A stretch of 64,000 bases of DNA from CAVWUA01 sp963758025 (GCA_963758025.1 CAVWUA010000001.1:186001-250000); one strand, 5' to 3'; positions 36,550-46,431 are shown, numbered from the stretch's first letter. The notes: generated from the letters alone by a model not told the origin. Made by a program: numbers and translations.

Positions 36550-38325
36550 ATGTTCCGCAAATGGCGAAGGATAACGACCATTGCGGCGATTGTCTGGGGG
36601 GGATTTCTGCTCGGTGGCAACCTCCGAGCGCAGCAATCCTTACCCGATCCGCTGCCCCCGCCACCGTCAACGCCCGCCGCCGGGGCGGCGACCGCTGCTT
36701 CCTCGGGGGATGACGAGACGAAGACCTTGCTGCGGCAAATGCAGCAGCAGTTGAAGGATCAGGTCCAGCAGATCAACGACCTGAAGAACCAGGTCCAGAC
36801 GCTTCAGGACCAGGCCAAGCAGAAGGACGACGAGGCGCAGAAAAAGAAGCAGGACGAGGAACAGAAAAAGGAAATCGCCAGCCGCGACAAGCTCTTTCCA
36901 GGGGCCGACCGGGGTGAAAAACCGCTCGGCAACGATCCCCGACGCGGCACCGCGGGCGCCTCGGGCATCGGCACCGGGTTCGCCGGTCCGCAGGCCGGTT
37001 TTGGCCCGACGGGAAGCTGGTCGGGTGGCCCCGTCGATGACAACTTCAAGCTCGAAGCCGGGTACGTTTATAACCAGGGCGGCGGTGCGTTCTCCCTGGC
37101 CGATGCCGACAAGGAATTCACGCTCTACCTTCAGAACCAGTTCACGTTGGATGGCACCTTCTACGACCGCCAGGGAGCGCCGACGCAGGAAAAAGGATTC
37201 AACATTCCTTTCCAGCGTACCTATCTCTACGGCAACATCACACGATACTGGGAATACCAGTTATCGGAAGAAGCATTCCTCGGTCAGTTCAACTTGCTCG
37301 ACATGTTCGTCAATATCCACTACGACGACCGGATGATGTTCCGCTTTGGCAAGTACGTCAGCCCGTTCCTGCTGGAATATTACGCCTTTTCGCCCGCGTG
37401 GGAGCCGGTGATCACCAACTCGCCGCTGTTCCAGTACGCCGCGCGCCGTCAAACCGGTGCGATGGTCTGGGGCAAGCTGTTCGACTACAAGCTCCAGTAT
37501 CAGGCCGGCATCTTCAACGGTCCGAACGGCTTCTATTTCGATCTCGACAAGAACAAGGACTTCGCCGGGGCCGTGACGTATACCCCGTTCAAGGGGGATG
37601 GCGTGTGGTGGCTCGATAGCCTGGGTGTCGGTGCGAGCTATCAGGTCGGCTGGGAGAACTATTACCTGAACGTTGGCCAGCGCGATCCGAATCTCGTGAC
37701 CAGCTTCGGCGTGGGGGAGCCGACGACAAACGGATCGATCGTCACCTCCTCCGGCGTGCCATTCTTCAGCTTCGCCAACAACGTCGCGGCGAACGGCCAG
37801 CGCACGAAGGTCGCGCCCCACATCTTCTGGCTCGGGCGGTTCAGTCTCCAGGCGGAATACATGTATCAGACGCAACAGCTCACCAACGGCTCAACGCAAG
37901 GGTTCTGGAACACCCATGCGTATTATGTTAACGCGTCGTACTTCCTGACCGGCGAACGCTATCACGGCGACGGAACCGGGACCTACACCACGATCTCCCC
38001 GATCCGTCCGTTCATGCCGGCACGCGGCCAATGGGGGCCTGGGGCCTGGGAATTGGCGACCCAGTTCTCGCAGATCTTCCTCACCAGCCATCAACTCCAG
38101 GATCAGCTCGTCGCCTCCAATGGCCCGAATGCCACGAGGCTCTCGCAGTTGATGGTGGGCGTGAACTGGTGGCCGGTGAAATGGGCAAGGCTCAGTTTCG
38201 ACTGGGTGTATGATAGCACCAATCAGCCCATCCCCTTCGGTGGTTTGACCCACCCGAACAATCCGCACCCCAATGCAGTGGATAACTTCAACGTCTTCTG
38301 GACCCGCGTGGCTCTCTTCTTCTGA
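36550..38325 (+). CDS. Outer-membrane porin-like protein (phosphate-selective porin O/P type)
   Basis: The 591-residue protein has a signal peptide ending LGGNLRAQ, a coiled-coil segment of about 70 residues (RQMQQQLKDQVQQINDLKNQ...) and a C-terminal beta-barrel of alternating aromatic strands: FTLYLQNQFTLDGTFYDRQG, FQRTYLYGNITRYWEYQLSE, YDDRMMFRFGKYVSPFLLEYY and FSLQAEYMYQTQQ, ending with Phe-Phe (VALFF), as outer-membrane barrels do. The layout (coiled coil plus OprO/P-like barrel) is frequent in planctomycetes. Substrate specificity is not readable. A GGAGG site precedes the ATG and a hairpin follows. Confidence 0.8.
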   Translation: MFRKWRRITTIAAIVWGGFLLGGNLRAQQSLPDPLPPPPSTPAAGAATAASSGDDETKTLLRQMQQQLKDQVQQINDLKNQVQTLQDQAKQKDDEAQKKKQDEEQKKEIASRDKLFPGADRGEKPLGNDPRRGTAGASGIGTGFAGPQAGFGPTGSWSGGPVDDNFKLEAGYVYNQGGGAFSLADADKEFTLYLQNQFTLDGTFYDRQGAPTQEKGFNIPFQRTYLYGNITRYWEYQLSEEAFLGQFNLLDMFVNIHYDDRMMFRFGKYVSPFLLEYYAFSPAWEPVITNSPLFQYAARRQTGAMVWGKLFDYKLQYQAGIFNGPNGFYFDLDKNKDFAGAVTYTPFKGDGVWWLDSLGVGASYQVGWENYYLNVGQRDPNLVTSFGVGEPTTNGSIVTSSGVPFFSFANNVAANGQRTKVAPHIFWLGRFSLQAEYMYQTQQLTNGSTQGFWNTHAYYVNASYFLTGERYHGDGTGTYTTISPIRPFMPARGQWGPGAWELATQFSQIFLTSHQLQDQLVASNGPNATRLSQLMVGVNWWPVKWARLSFDWVYDSTNQPIPFGGLTHPNNPHPNAVDNFNVFWTRVALFF

Positions 38326-38381
38326 TCGCGCTGGTCCAGTCCGAACCGCAAGGAAGGCGGGGTCCGAGATGGGTCAAGGTC

Positions 38382-38412
38382 CGAGGCCATCAGCGAACAG
38401 GATGGCCTCGGC
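38382..38412 (+). terminator. Hairpin after the porin-like gene
   Basis: CCGAGGCCATC (38382-38392) pairs with GATGGCCTCGG (38402-38412) across a nine-base loop; CTTAAAAT follows rather than a T-tract. Confidence 0.55.
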
Positions 38413-38725
38413 TTAAAATCCGCCGGTAACCCCGCGTCCGGGTTCGGGAACAATCCTCCAACCCCTCGCCAGTCCCCGTTAAGGACAACGCCAGGCAGGG
38501 AACATCCCACTGATCTGGCTCTGCCGCCAGCCCTCTCGGAACCTCCGATCTCACGTCCATCGATTTTTCCCGACGCTTGCTCCATCCGCGCGGAATAATG
38601 GAAGAGGCTGAGGCCGGATCGACGCGGTTCGATCCGGTCTCGGTGCCTCGTCGCGACCCTCTCATTCCGAAGCATTTCCGGGGGGCCGCGTGGAAGCTCG
38701 ATCCTGCGGATGGGAGTGTACCGGG
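38413..38725. other. Intergenic region before a small secreted-protein gene
   Basis: No gene is evident in these 313 bases and no clear promoter boxes are seen. GC-rich repeats are absent. Confidence 0.4.
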
Positions 38726-39133
38726 ATGCGATCGTTTTCGAAGAGCTTGCGGATCATCCCACTGTTGGTTTTGCTCACAACAAGCTTCGGCGTCGGAATC
38801 TCAGCGCGGGCTCAGGGGTGGGATTACGGACGGAACATGTTCGGCTTCGCACAACGTCCCCCAGGAGGCGTCTGGAGCAGCTATTACCATCCCGACTTCG
38901 ATCCGGATGCCTGGTATCCGGCCATCACCGGCAACCTCACCCACCACAACGCCTTCGCGGCCCGGGACGCGCGGATCGTCTATCCGCCGAGCGGTGGCAT
39001 CATCGTGCGTTCCTCTCCGGGGCTCTTTTCTTCCCATTCTCATGCGACTCCCTATCGTCCGCCCCTCGGTCGGAGCAAACGGCCGCCGGATCGTTATTAC
39101 CGAATTTCTCCGCAATATCGTGGAAGGCCTTGA
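38726..39133 (+). CDS. Small secreted protein of unknown function
   Basis: From ATG 38726 the 136-residue product has a signal peptide MRSFSKSLRIIPLLVLLTTSFGVGISARA and a mature region rich in Tyr, Arg, Pro and His: GWDYGRNMFGFAQRPPGGVW, SYYHPDFDPDAWYP, HATPYRPPLGRSKRPPDRYYR. Low-complexity, probably disordered, and possibly surface-exposed. No family is recognised. Confidence 0.55.
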   Translation: MRSFSKSLRIIPLLVLLTTSFGVGISARAQGWDYGRNMFGFAQRPPGGVWSSYYHPDFDPDAWYPAITGNLTHHNAFAARDARIVYPPSGGIIVRSSPGLFSSHSHATPYRPPLGRSKRPPDRYYRISPQYRGRP

Positions 39134-39231
39134 AATTCCGCTGACTCTACCACTTTTTGTGTGCGTATGAAGCAACGGGTTGCTGAGCGCCACGTCCTTC
39201 CTTCGACGACACCGCCAACGGGATGCTCCTG

Positions 39232-39778
39232 TTGAGCTCTCGCGTGCCCTTCCCCATGACTTCCCCACCTGGAAGAATATGTAAAACTACTTCCAGAAGT
39301 GGCGGGATGACGGGACATGGGCAACCCTCAACGACGCCCTTCGCATCCAGCCCCGCCGCCGTGCGGGCCGAGAACCAATCCCCTCGGCCTGGAGCATCGA
39401 CAGTCAGACGGTCCAGGCGACCGAGATTTGTAGCCCTCACGGCTACGACGGCGGCAAGACGCTCAACGGTCGGAAGCGGCACCTCATCAAATACCACAAC
39501 CATTTACTGGACGAGTCGATCTCCGAACATGGCTGGTACATCATCGAGGTGACGAGCCGGCCGCCGGGCGAGGACTTTCGGGTGATCAAGTGACGCTGGG
39601 TCGTGGAGCGGATGTTCGCGTGGTTGGGCCGGTGCCGGATCCAGAGCCGGGACTCCGAGCGGAAGAGCGAGTCGAGGGTAGCACAGGCGCAGATCAGCAT
39701 GATTCCGCTGATGCTCCGCAGGTTCGCCGGGGAGAAAGTGGACTCCGAAGGGCCGTCGCAGGATCGATCCTTCTGACG
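39232..39778 (+). pseudogene. IS5-family transposase remnant
   Basis: One frame, broken by stops at about 39283 and 39591, reads NYFQKWRDDGTWATLNDAL, SAWSIDSQTVQATEICSPHGYDGGKTLNGRKRHL, then after an internal deletion KYHNHLLDESISEHGWYIIE and RWVVERMFAWLGRCRIQSRDSERKSES. These are the first Asp region (IDSQTV), the KGRKRH block and the final Y/R-E region (ERxFAWLGRCR) of IS5/IS1031-type transposases. The middle catalytic region is gone, so it is inactive. Confidence 0.78.
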
Positions 39779-39847
39779 GCTTCGTGAGGTTGCTTCGTCT
39801 GGGGATGAGGCAACGGGGATCCGGTGTCGAGAGGGCACCGGGTCTCG

Positions 39848-40942
39848 TCAGGCGTTGGATCGCCCCTGGGCATCGTGCGGGGAGGGACCGCCACTGCTCC
39901 GCGCCGTTGGCATGGGGAGATCAACCCGGCCGAAGATCATGCGACCGGCACTGGTTTGCAGGACGCTCGTGACGGTGATACGCACCGTCTCGCCGAGATG
40001 ACCGGCTCCTTGCTCGGTGACAATCATCGTACCGTCGTCGAGGTAGCCGACTCCTTGCCCTGGCTCCTCGCCCCGCTTGATGAGCTTGACCATCAGGGTC
40101 TCGCCTGGCAGGACGATCGGTTTCAGGGCGTTGGCCACATCGTTGAGGTTGATGACCTCGACCCCCTGAAGCTTGGCGATCTTGTTCAGGTTGTAGTCGT
40201 TGGTGACGACCTTGCCGCCGAGGTGCTTGGAGAGGATCACGAGCTTCTGGTCCACCTCGCGGATGCCAGTCAGTTCGGGAAGTTCGGCGTCGTCGATGCG
40301 GACCTCGATGCTCCCCGACTTCTGGAGGCGGTTGAGGATGTCCAGCCCGCGACGGCCCCGGTTGCGCCGGAGCTTGTCCGAGCTGTCGGCGATGTTCTGC
40401 AACTCCTGGAGCACGAATCGCGGCACGACCAGGGGCTGGTCGATGATCCGGGCCTCGGCGACGTCGGCGATCCGGCCGTCGATAATGACCGACGTGTCGA
40501 GCACCAGCGGTCGGGCTCCCTTAACTTCCTTGGAGAACTCCATGTACGGGATGATAAACCGGAAGTCATCCTTGGTTTGTAAGAGCGTGCTGACGCAGAT
40601 GTAGCAGATGATGACGGTGATGAGCCCCGTGATCACATCGCCGATGTCGGGCAGTTTCGACAAGATCGTCTGGCTGACGAACAGGGTCAGGACCGGCTCG
40701 ACCGCGATCTGGAGATAATAGCTGAGGATCAAGCCGACGATCAGCCCGAAGTAGATGGCCGAGATCGTCTGGATTCGCTTTCGCGGCGTCAGGACGTCCA
40801 CCGTCAGAACCACCAGGGCTACGGCGATCGCGCCGCCGAAGAGGAGCGCCCAGTAGGTGGCGCTGCCGGACGCCCGTGCCAGGCGGACGGAAAGACCCGC
40901 GACAATCAATACAAAGATGGCACGGATCAGATTTAACAGCAT
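39848..40942 (-). CDS. PIN-TRAM membrane protein (YacL-like)
   Basis: The 364-residue protein has four N-terminal membrane helices (LIRAIFVLIVAGLSV, YWALLFGGAIAVALVVLTVDV, ISAIYFGLIVGLILSYYL, DVITGLITVIICYICV), a PIN nuclease domain with acidic sites LVLDTSVIIDGRIADV, LQELQNIADS, GRRGLDIL and KVVTNDYNLNKIA, and a C-terminal TRAM domain (ALKPIVLPGETLMVKLIKRGEEPGQGVGYLDDGTMIV, read in parts). YacL-like proteins are widespread putative RNA-binding nucleases of the membrane. It is a single gene. Confidence 0.88.
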   Translation of the reverse strand: MLLNLIRAIFVLIVAGLSVRLARASGSATYWALLFGGAIAVALVVLTVDVLTPRKRIQTISAIYFGLIVGLILSYYLQIAVEPVLTLFVSQTILSKLPDIGDVITGLITVIICYICVSTLLQTKDDFRFIIPYMEFSKEVKGARPLVLDTSVIIDGRIADVAEARIIDQPLVVPRFVLQELQNIADSSDKLRRNRGRRGLDILNRLQKSGSIEVRIDDAELPELTGIREVDQKLVILSKHLGGKVVTNDYNLNKIAKLQGVEVINLNDVANALKPIVLPGETLMVKLIKRGEEPGQGVGYLDDGTMIVTEQGAGHLGETVRITVTSVLQTSAGRMIFGRVDLPMPTARSSGGPSPHDAQGRSNA

Positions 40943-41080
40943 CGATCAAAAATCTCCAGGGGCGGCGATCCGAAAGTCCTGAGCGAGTACTCAGGCGGAA
41001 CAAAGACAGGCGTTCCGACCTTCGAGCGGAAGCGAACTTAGCCGAAGGGGGAAGGTTGGGCTACTGTCTCGAAAGGCGGC

Positions 41081-41581
41081 TCAGATTCCCTGGGCAAGCT
41101 CCGCCGCGAGCCGATCATAGAAACTAAAGAGGCTTTCGACAATGACTTTGGTCTGTCCGAGCACGGGCATGAAGTTCGTGTCGCCGTCCCAGCGGGGGAC
41201 GATGTGCCAGTGCAGATGGCCGGGAAGCCCCGCGCCGGCCGACTTCCCCTGGTTCAACCCGATGTTGTACCCCTGCGGACGGAGCATCCGGTCGAGAATC
41301 GCGACCAACTGACGAACCGTCTCCAGCGGTTCGGTCAGTTCCGCTCCCTCAAGCTCCCCCAGCGTCCCCTTGTGGACCAGAGGGGCGACCAGCAAGTGAC
41401 CATTATTATAGGGGTAGCGGTTCAAAAAGACCGCCGAGTTGGGCTGCCGCCAGACAAGTAGGTTTTCGCGATCCTGATCGCTGGCCAGACCTCGGCAAAG
41501 AAAGCACCCAGTGTCGCCGGATTGCGAACCGGCGTTCTCGTAAATATACTGCGCCCGCCAGGGCGCCCAGAGTTGATCCAT
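41081..41581 (-). CDS. HIT-family hydrolase or phosphorylase
   Basis: From ATG 41581 the protein has 166 residues. A Cys pair (C26, C29 in CFLC) and the histidine triad H122-L-H124-W-H126-IVPRW are present, with NRYPYNNGHLLVAP upstream. This is the arrangement of the Zn-containing HIT subgroup close to Ap4A phosphorylases. It binds nucleotides and hydrolyses or phosphorolyses dinucleoside polyphosphates in the cytoplasm. The start at 41623 is less likely because it only adds arginine-rich residues. Confidence 0.88.
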   Translation of the reverse strand: MDQLWAPWRAQYIYENAGSQSGDTGCFLCRGLASDQDRENLLVWRQPNSAVFLNRYPYNNGHLLVAPLVHKGTLGELEGAELTEPLETVRQLVAILDRMLRPQGYNIGLNQGKSAGAGLPGHLHWHIVPRWDGDTNFMPVLGQTKVIVESLFSFYDRLAAELAQGI

Positions 41582-41717
41582 ATTCGCGCACCATTCCCCA
41601 GAGAGTCGCGAGCCGCGCCGCACGACCGAGAGGATTTCATGATAACGTCAATGGACGCGCACAAGCAAAGGAGTCTCCCCCGAAAGCATGGGGGATTCTG
41701 TTCAGGGCGCGGCTTGT

Positions 41718-42473
41718 TCAGGGGAGGAGGCGGGGGTTCCAGATCGGATGATGCCGTGCCCAGGCCCGGCCGAGAATGGCCCGCGAGGGGACCGGGACAA
41801 GGCCAAATGAATCCGAGCCGGCGGGGTCAGGGCCGATCGGTGCCAGTAAGACCTGATCTTCGGGAACGATCAACGACAGATCGCGAAAACCGCCACGTGC
41901 CGGGTCAGGCGGCCTCCAGGCCACCTCGACGCCACCGACCCAGAGGCGCTTGCCGTCCCATTCGACGATCTGCCCCGGACCGGCCAGCATCCGGCCGATG
42001 CCGCGACCATCCGACTTCGACCGCTCATACCAGACCCAGTGATCGGTGTCCGGCTCCGCGTTGTGGTAGGCCCAGCGGTTGATCAGATACCGCTCCTCCG
42101 GGGCAGCCGTGCGATCTCCCGGCCAGGCAAGCACCGACAGGGTGATGAGAAACGGCGCGTAACAACCGAACCCCAGCCCGGCCGAGGCGGACAGGACGGG
42201 AACCCAGCGGCCGAACCCGGGGAAGGCTCCCTGTCGGATCGCGTCAGTTGCCGAGACCACATGCGTGAGGAAGGCAAAGCCCAGAACCAGCAGCCCAGCG
42301 GAAGTTCCCCAGGCGAAGAGCCCCACCCCGAGCGCCGTGACATGGGAGCCGAACATCACCAGGGCCCGCTCGCGCTGCCTCCACATCCACTGGGGATACC
42401 CCGGCACCAGGATGCGCAAGCCAGCCGGCCTGACGATTGCAGAGTTCGCGGGTCGTGACGGTCCCCCTGCCAT
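41718..42473 (-). CDS. Membrane protein with signal-peptidase-like (S26-like) C-terminal domain
   Basis: From ATG 42473 the 251-residue protein has membrane segments (ALVMFGSHVTALGVGLFAWG, SAGLLVLGFAFLTHVVSA, PVLSASAGLGFGCYAPFLITLSVLAW) followed by a beta domain: GQIVEWDGKRLWVGGVEVAWRP, LSLIVPEDQVLLAPIG, VPSRAILGRAW. The last part follows the shape of the late strands of type I signal peptidases (...VPEGH..., ...GRA), but the Ser/Lys catalytic motifs are not seen, so it is likely inactive as a peptidase or a different fold. Confidence 0.5.
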   Translation of the reverse strand: MAGGPSRPANSAIVRPAGLRILVPGYPQWMWRQRERALVMFGSHVTALGVGLFAWGTSAGLLVLGFAFLTHVVSATDAIRQGAFPGFGRWVPVLSASAGLGFGCYAPFLITLSVLAWPGDRTAAPEERYLINRWAYHNAEPDTDHWVWYERSKSDGRGIGRMLAGPGQIVEWDGKRLWVGGVEVAWRPPDPARGGFRDLSLIVPEDQVLLAPIGPDPAGSDSFGLVPVPSRAILGRAWARHHPIWNPRLLP

Positions 42474-43092
42474 GGTCCGCTCCGTGGATCGCTCCCGATT
42501 CGTGCCGCGGCCCGTCCCCCTCCCGGGACTCGGTCCACGGCACGCTCGCTCGTATCTTACATTTGTCACAGTGTGATGGCAAGGGCCTGTGGCGTAGCCT
42601 GGCCACCCTTTATTTGTCTGAAGGACAAGAACGCTCCTGGTAGCCTTATTCGCGGCCTGCGGCGAAAGATTAAAGGGCAACGGGTCCTCCGGACGCGATT
42701 TTTGACGATCGCCGAACCGTTAACGTTCCGAGATGGATCACGAGAGTCGGGATTTCCCGGATCGAGTCAGTTCCAGACCGAACAATCCGTTCCAGGTCGC
42801 GTAAAGAGAAATCGCTGGTCTCCTCGACGTGTCGGGGTTGACCGGCGTGAAGCGATCGTTAAAATAGTTCACCTACGAACTACGTACATCGTACCATCAC
42901 AAGATACACACACGCCGCACACCCTCCCCGGCTAGACTGTTCCTTGGTCCGCCGGTAATTCCTGTCCGCCGCGGTGAGCGTCCTACCGGCCCGTCCCGTT
43001 CATTTGTGAAACGGGTCGGAAGTTCCCCTGACCCGAATCATGACCCCCTGTGCGACGGGCCTTGAGCCCTTCGCGATGAGACGGTATCGCCA
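42474..43092. other. Long leader/control region upstream of fusA
   Basis: No gene is found in these 619 bases. A candidate promoter lies at 42838-42865. Near 42992-43018 CCCGTTCA and TGAAACGGG can form an imperfect hairpin in the predicted leader. No RNA family is recognised. Confidence 0.4.
42838..42865 (+). promoter_or_regulatory. Candidate fusA promoter
   Basis: TTGACC (42838-42843) and TAAAAT (42860-42865) are separated by 16 bases and point toward fusA, giving a leader of about 220 bases. Confidence 0.4.
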
Positions 43093-45177
43093 ATGGAAGA
43101 CCTACGTAACGTACGCAATATCGGCATCTCCGCCCACATCGACTCGGGGAAGACCACGCTCACCGAGCGGGTGCTGTTCTACGCGGGAAAGATTCACAAG
43201 ATCCAGGAGGTCCGGGGCGAAGGCGCCAAGATGGACCACATGGAGCTTGAGAAGGAGCGTGGGATCACGATCACCTCGGCCGCCACGACGGTCGAGTGGG
43301 AAGGCCGGAAGGTCAACATCATCGACACCCCCGGCCACGTCGATTTCACGGTGGAGGTTGAACGCTCCCTCCGCGTCCTCGACGGCGCCGTGTTGGTGCT
43401 CTGCGCCGTGGCCGGCGTCCAGTCGCAGTCGATCACCGTGGACCGTCAGATGAAGCGGTACAAGGTGCCGCGGATCGCGTTCATCAACAAGATGGATCGC
43501 ACAGGGGCCAACCCCAACAAGGTCATCGAGCAGCTGGAGAGCAAGCTCGGCCTGACGGCGATCCCCTTGCAGATCCCGATCGGGGCGGAATCCAACTTCG
43601 AGGGTATCGTCGATCTCCTGAGCCGCGAGGCCGTGTACTTCGATGGCGAGAAGGGAGAGACCGTTCGACGTGAGCCGGTCCCCGACGCCTTGAAGGACGC
43701 CACCGAGCGCGCCCGGCAGGGGATGCTCGAAGCCCTGTCGATGGTCTCTGACCAGATCATGGAACTCCTGCTGGAAGAGCAGGAAGTGCCGCTGGACCTG
43801 ATCATCAAGACGATCCGCGACGGCACGATCGCTCAGACGGTCTGCCCGGTGCTGGTCGGATCGGCCTACAAGAACAAGGGCGTTCAACCGCTCCTGGACG
43901 CGATTACGAGCTACCTGCCCAGCCCGCTGGACCGCCAGATCTTCGCCAAGGACAACGCCAACGGCATGGCGGAAGTCCCCCTGGCGTCCGATCCCGATGC
44001 GCCGCTGGTGGCCATGGCCTTTAAGTTGGTCGAGGAGCAGTTCGGCCAGGTGACCTACGTCCGGATCTATCAAGGGACGCTGAAGAAGGGGGAATCCTAC
44101 TTCAACTCGCGTCAGCGGAAGAGGCAGCGGATCAGCCGTATCCTCCGCGTGCATGCCGATGAGAAAGAGGATATCGACTCGGCCGGCGCTGGCGACATCG
44201 TCGCCGTCATGGGCATCGACTGCGCCACGGGCGACACGTATTGCTCCGAGGATGTGGACTACGCTCTGGAGAGCATCTTCGCGGCCGAGCCGGTCATCGA
44301 CCTGGCGATTCAACCCACGAAGCGGGCTGATTACGACAAGCTCTCCAAGGCTTTGAACCGCTTCATGCGAGAGGACCCGACGTTCCGCGTCCACGTGGAC
44401 CAGGAGACGAGCGAGACGATCATCTCCGGCATGGGCGAATTGCACCTGGAGATCTACGTCGAGCGTATCCGCCGCGAGTACAAGGTGGAGTGCACCGTCG
44501 GCATGCCGAAGGTCAGTTACCGCGAGGCGCCGACGAAGGTCACGCCGTTCAACTACAAGCACAAGAAGCAGACCGGCGGTTCGGGCCAGTTTGCCCACGT
44601 CGTCGGTCAACTCGAACCCTTGCCCGAGGACAGCCCCGAGCCGTTCGTCTTCGAGAACAAGGTCACCGGCGGGCGCATTCCGAGCGAGTACATCCCTTCC
44701 GTGGAGAAGGGCTTCCGCGACTCGCTAGGCAAGGGCCCGGTCGCCGGCTACGAGGTACTTGGCGTCAAGATGGTTCTGGAGGACGGTAGCTACCACGACG
44801 TGGACTCGTCCGACATGGCCTTCCAGATCTGCGCCCGTGACTGCTTCCGCGAGACCTTCCGCAAGGCCGACCCGGTCCTGCTGGAGCCGATCATGCGGGT
44901 CGAGGTCGAAACCCCGACCGAGTTCCAGGGACCGGTCACCGGCGGCATCAGCGCCAAGCGGGGCGTGATCCTCGGCACCGAAAACCGCGAGGGCTTCGCC
45001 GTCATCGTCGCCGAGGTCCCCCTCTCGGAGATGTTCGGCTACTCCAATGACTTGCGGAGCATGACGCAAGGTAAGGCAAGCTTCAGCATGGAGTTCTGCA
45101 AGTATCAGCGCGTGCCCGCCCGGTTCCAGGAAGAGATCGTCAAGAAGGCCCAGGAAGACGCGACGGCCAAAGCCTGA
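43093..45177 (+). CDS. fusA: Elongation factor G
   Basis: The 694-residue protein has all GTPase motifs: AHIDSGKTT (G1, residues 14-22), KERGITITSAATT (switch I), DTPGHVDFTVEVERSL (G3) and NKMD (G4), followed by domains II-V (for example MGELHLEIYVERIRREY, GGSGQFAHV, MTQGKASFSMEF). EF-G moves tRNA and mRNA through the ribosome with GTP. The G1 motif has Ser where most bacterial EF-G have Ala (AHIDAGKTT), as in mitochondrial EFG1 and the spirochaete/planctomycete spdEFG1 group. It is not beside rpsL, rpsG or tuf here. A strong terminator follows. The ribosome site before ATG is weak. Confidence 0.96.
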   Translation: MEDLRNVRNIGISAHIDSGKTTLTERVLFYAGKIHKIQEVRGEGAKMDHMELEKERGITITSAATTVEWEGRKVNIIDTPGHVDFTVEVERSLRVLDGAVLVLCAVAGVQSQSITVDRQMKRYKVPRIAFINKMDRTGANPNKVIEQLESKLGLTAIPLQIPIGAESNFEGIVDLLSREAVYFDGEKGETVRREPVPDALKDATERARQGMLEALSMVSDQIMELLLEEQEVPLDLIIKTIRDGTIAQTVCPVLVGSAYKNKGVQPLLDAITSYLPSPLDRQIFAKDNANGMAEVPLASDPDAPLVAMAFKLVEEQFGQVTYVRIYQGTLKKGESYFNSRQRKRQRISRILRVHADEKEDIDSAGAGDIVAVMGIDCATGDTYCSEDVDYALESIFAAEPVIDLAIQPTKRADYDKLSKALNRFMREDPTFRVHVDQETSETIISGMGELHLEIYVERIRREYKVECTVGMPKVSYREAPTKVTPFNYKHKKQTGGSGQFAHVVGQLEPLPEDSPEPFVFENKVTGGRIPSEYIPSVEKGFRDSLGKGPVAGYEVLGVKMVLEDGSYHDVDSSDMAFQICARDCFRETFRKADPVLLEPIMRVEVETPTEFQGPVTGGISAKRGVILGTENREGFAVIVAEVPLSEMFGYSNDLRSMTQGKASFSMEFCKYQRVPARFQEEIVKKAQEDATAKA

Positions 45178-45236
45178 CCGATCGCTCAATGTGAGGTGAG
45201 GTTCGCCTGCCCGTTGGCTAACCTCAAGAATGCATC

Positions 45237-45284
45237 GCACACCGCTTGGACCCTTGCATGGTTCAGGCGGTGTGCTTTTTTTTT
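45237..45284 (+). terminator. Rho-independent terminator of fusA
   Basis: GCACACCGC (45237-45245) pairs with GCGGTGTGC (45267-45275); the arms can extend inward, and nine T follow. It is the clearest intrinsic terminator of the window. Confidence 0.9.
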
Positions 45285-45408
45285 GTTGTGATATTTGTTG
45301 ATTGACGCTGGGGAGTGGGCATGTCATAAACGGTCTTACCTGTCTTGCCGGACCTCTCTCTTGCCGGTATGCGATTTGAAAAAGGCATCGGACCAGGGGA
45401 GCCCATTT

Positions 45409-46272
45409 ATGGCCGAGTCTCACTCGACCCCGCAGCCGACCGACCCGACCCCGCAAAAGCCGCAACCGCCACGCGCCATCTTGTTCGGCGCCACCGCAGT
45501 CCTCTCCAGCTTCGTTCTGTTTCAGGCCCCGACACTCTGGGGCGAATGGCAAGGCCTTCAGCGCGACTGGGATACGACTCGCCGCTACTCCCCGGTCGGC
45601 TACGTGAACATTACTCCAAGTCCCTCCTTCGCCCAGAAACCAGACAACTGGATTCATGATGAGGGGGATTCCACGTTACTCTGGTCCGGCTGGAACAATG
45701 ATACCGGTCATGGATGGTTCCGAATTCAGAGAAACGTCCTGGACGTCTCCCGCCTCCACGGACCAATCGGCCGCGATGTCATCCGGGCGATCGACCGCCC
45801 CGTCGTCGAGATCGGCGGAGGGGAGCGTTGGGAGCGGATTCATCCCGATGCTCTCGTCGTCGGCATGGAGATTCACGACGTGATCAGCGTCTATCCCTTG
45901 CCGATGCTGGCCAAAGTCGAGGCTATCAACGACACGATTGCCGAGGTTCCAGTCCTTGTCGTCATGACTCCGTTCGTGCCGTCGGACGAGGCGGTGGACA
46001 TCTATAATCCCGTACTCAACGGCGAGCGCCTGACGATGGGCTCCAGCGGCTACTTTCTGGACAAGAAGCCGTTGCTCTACGACCGCAAAACGGAGAGTTT
46101 CTGGATCGCGGAAGGAAAAATCCTACGAGCGGTCGCCGGTCCGCTCAAAGGGGCGACGCTCAAGCGGATCAAGCATGGCCATCCCATCGCCTGGAGTTCC
46201 TGGCAAGGGCAGTATCCCGAGAGCCGTCTGATCGTCGGCGCGGACAGGACCCATCCGTTACCCATGCAATGA
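45409..46272 (+). CDS. DUF3179-like membrane-anchored protein
   Basis: From ATG 45409 (AGGGGAG upstream) the 287-residue protein has one N-terminal membrane segment (AILFGATAVLSSFVLFQAPTLW) and a beta-rich outer domain: SRLHGPIGRDVIRAIDRPVVEIGG, HPDALVVGMEIHDVISVYPLPML, VLVVMTPFVPSDEAVDIYNP and ESFWIAEGKILRAVAGPLKGATLKRI. The last blocks follow DUF3179, a family of surface proteins of unknown role. The longer start at 45295 adds sequence inside the terminator zone and is not used. Confidence 0.7.
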   Translation: MAESHSTPQPTDPTPQKPQPPRAILFGATAVLSSFVLFQAPTLWGEWQGLQRDWDTTRRYSPVGYVNITPSPSFAQKPDNWIHDEGDSTLLWSGWNNDTGHGWFRIQRNVLDVSRLHGPIGRDVIRAIDRPVVEIGGGERWERIHPDALVVGMEIHDVISVYPLPMLAKVEAINDTIAEVPVLVVMTPFVPSDEAVDIYNPVLNGERLTMGSSGYFLDKKPLLYDRKTESFWIAEGKILRAVAGPLKGATLKRIKHGHPIAWSSWQGQYPESRLIVGADRTHPLPMQ

Positions 46273-46431
46273 ACGCGACGGTGACACGGAGGAACATCGT
46301 TTTTCTCGCTTCGTTCGCCGCGCCTTCCGGGGGCGGATATAACGATTCAGGGGTTCCGAAGACTTCTGAACCGGGCGCATTGTCCGCGCGGGCGGTTCAG
46401 GATGTTTGTGAAACCCCGGAGAGGGAAACCG

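Noticed and set aside
43102..44610. A 502-codon open frame antisense to fusA
   Set aside because: fusA is unmistakable on the plus strand; the antisense frame shows no domain and follows its codon periodicity.
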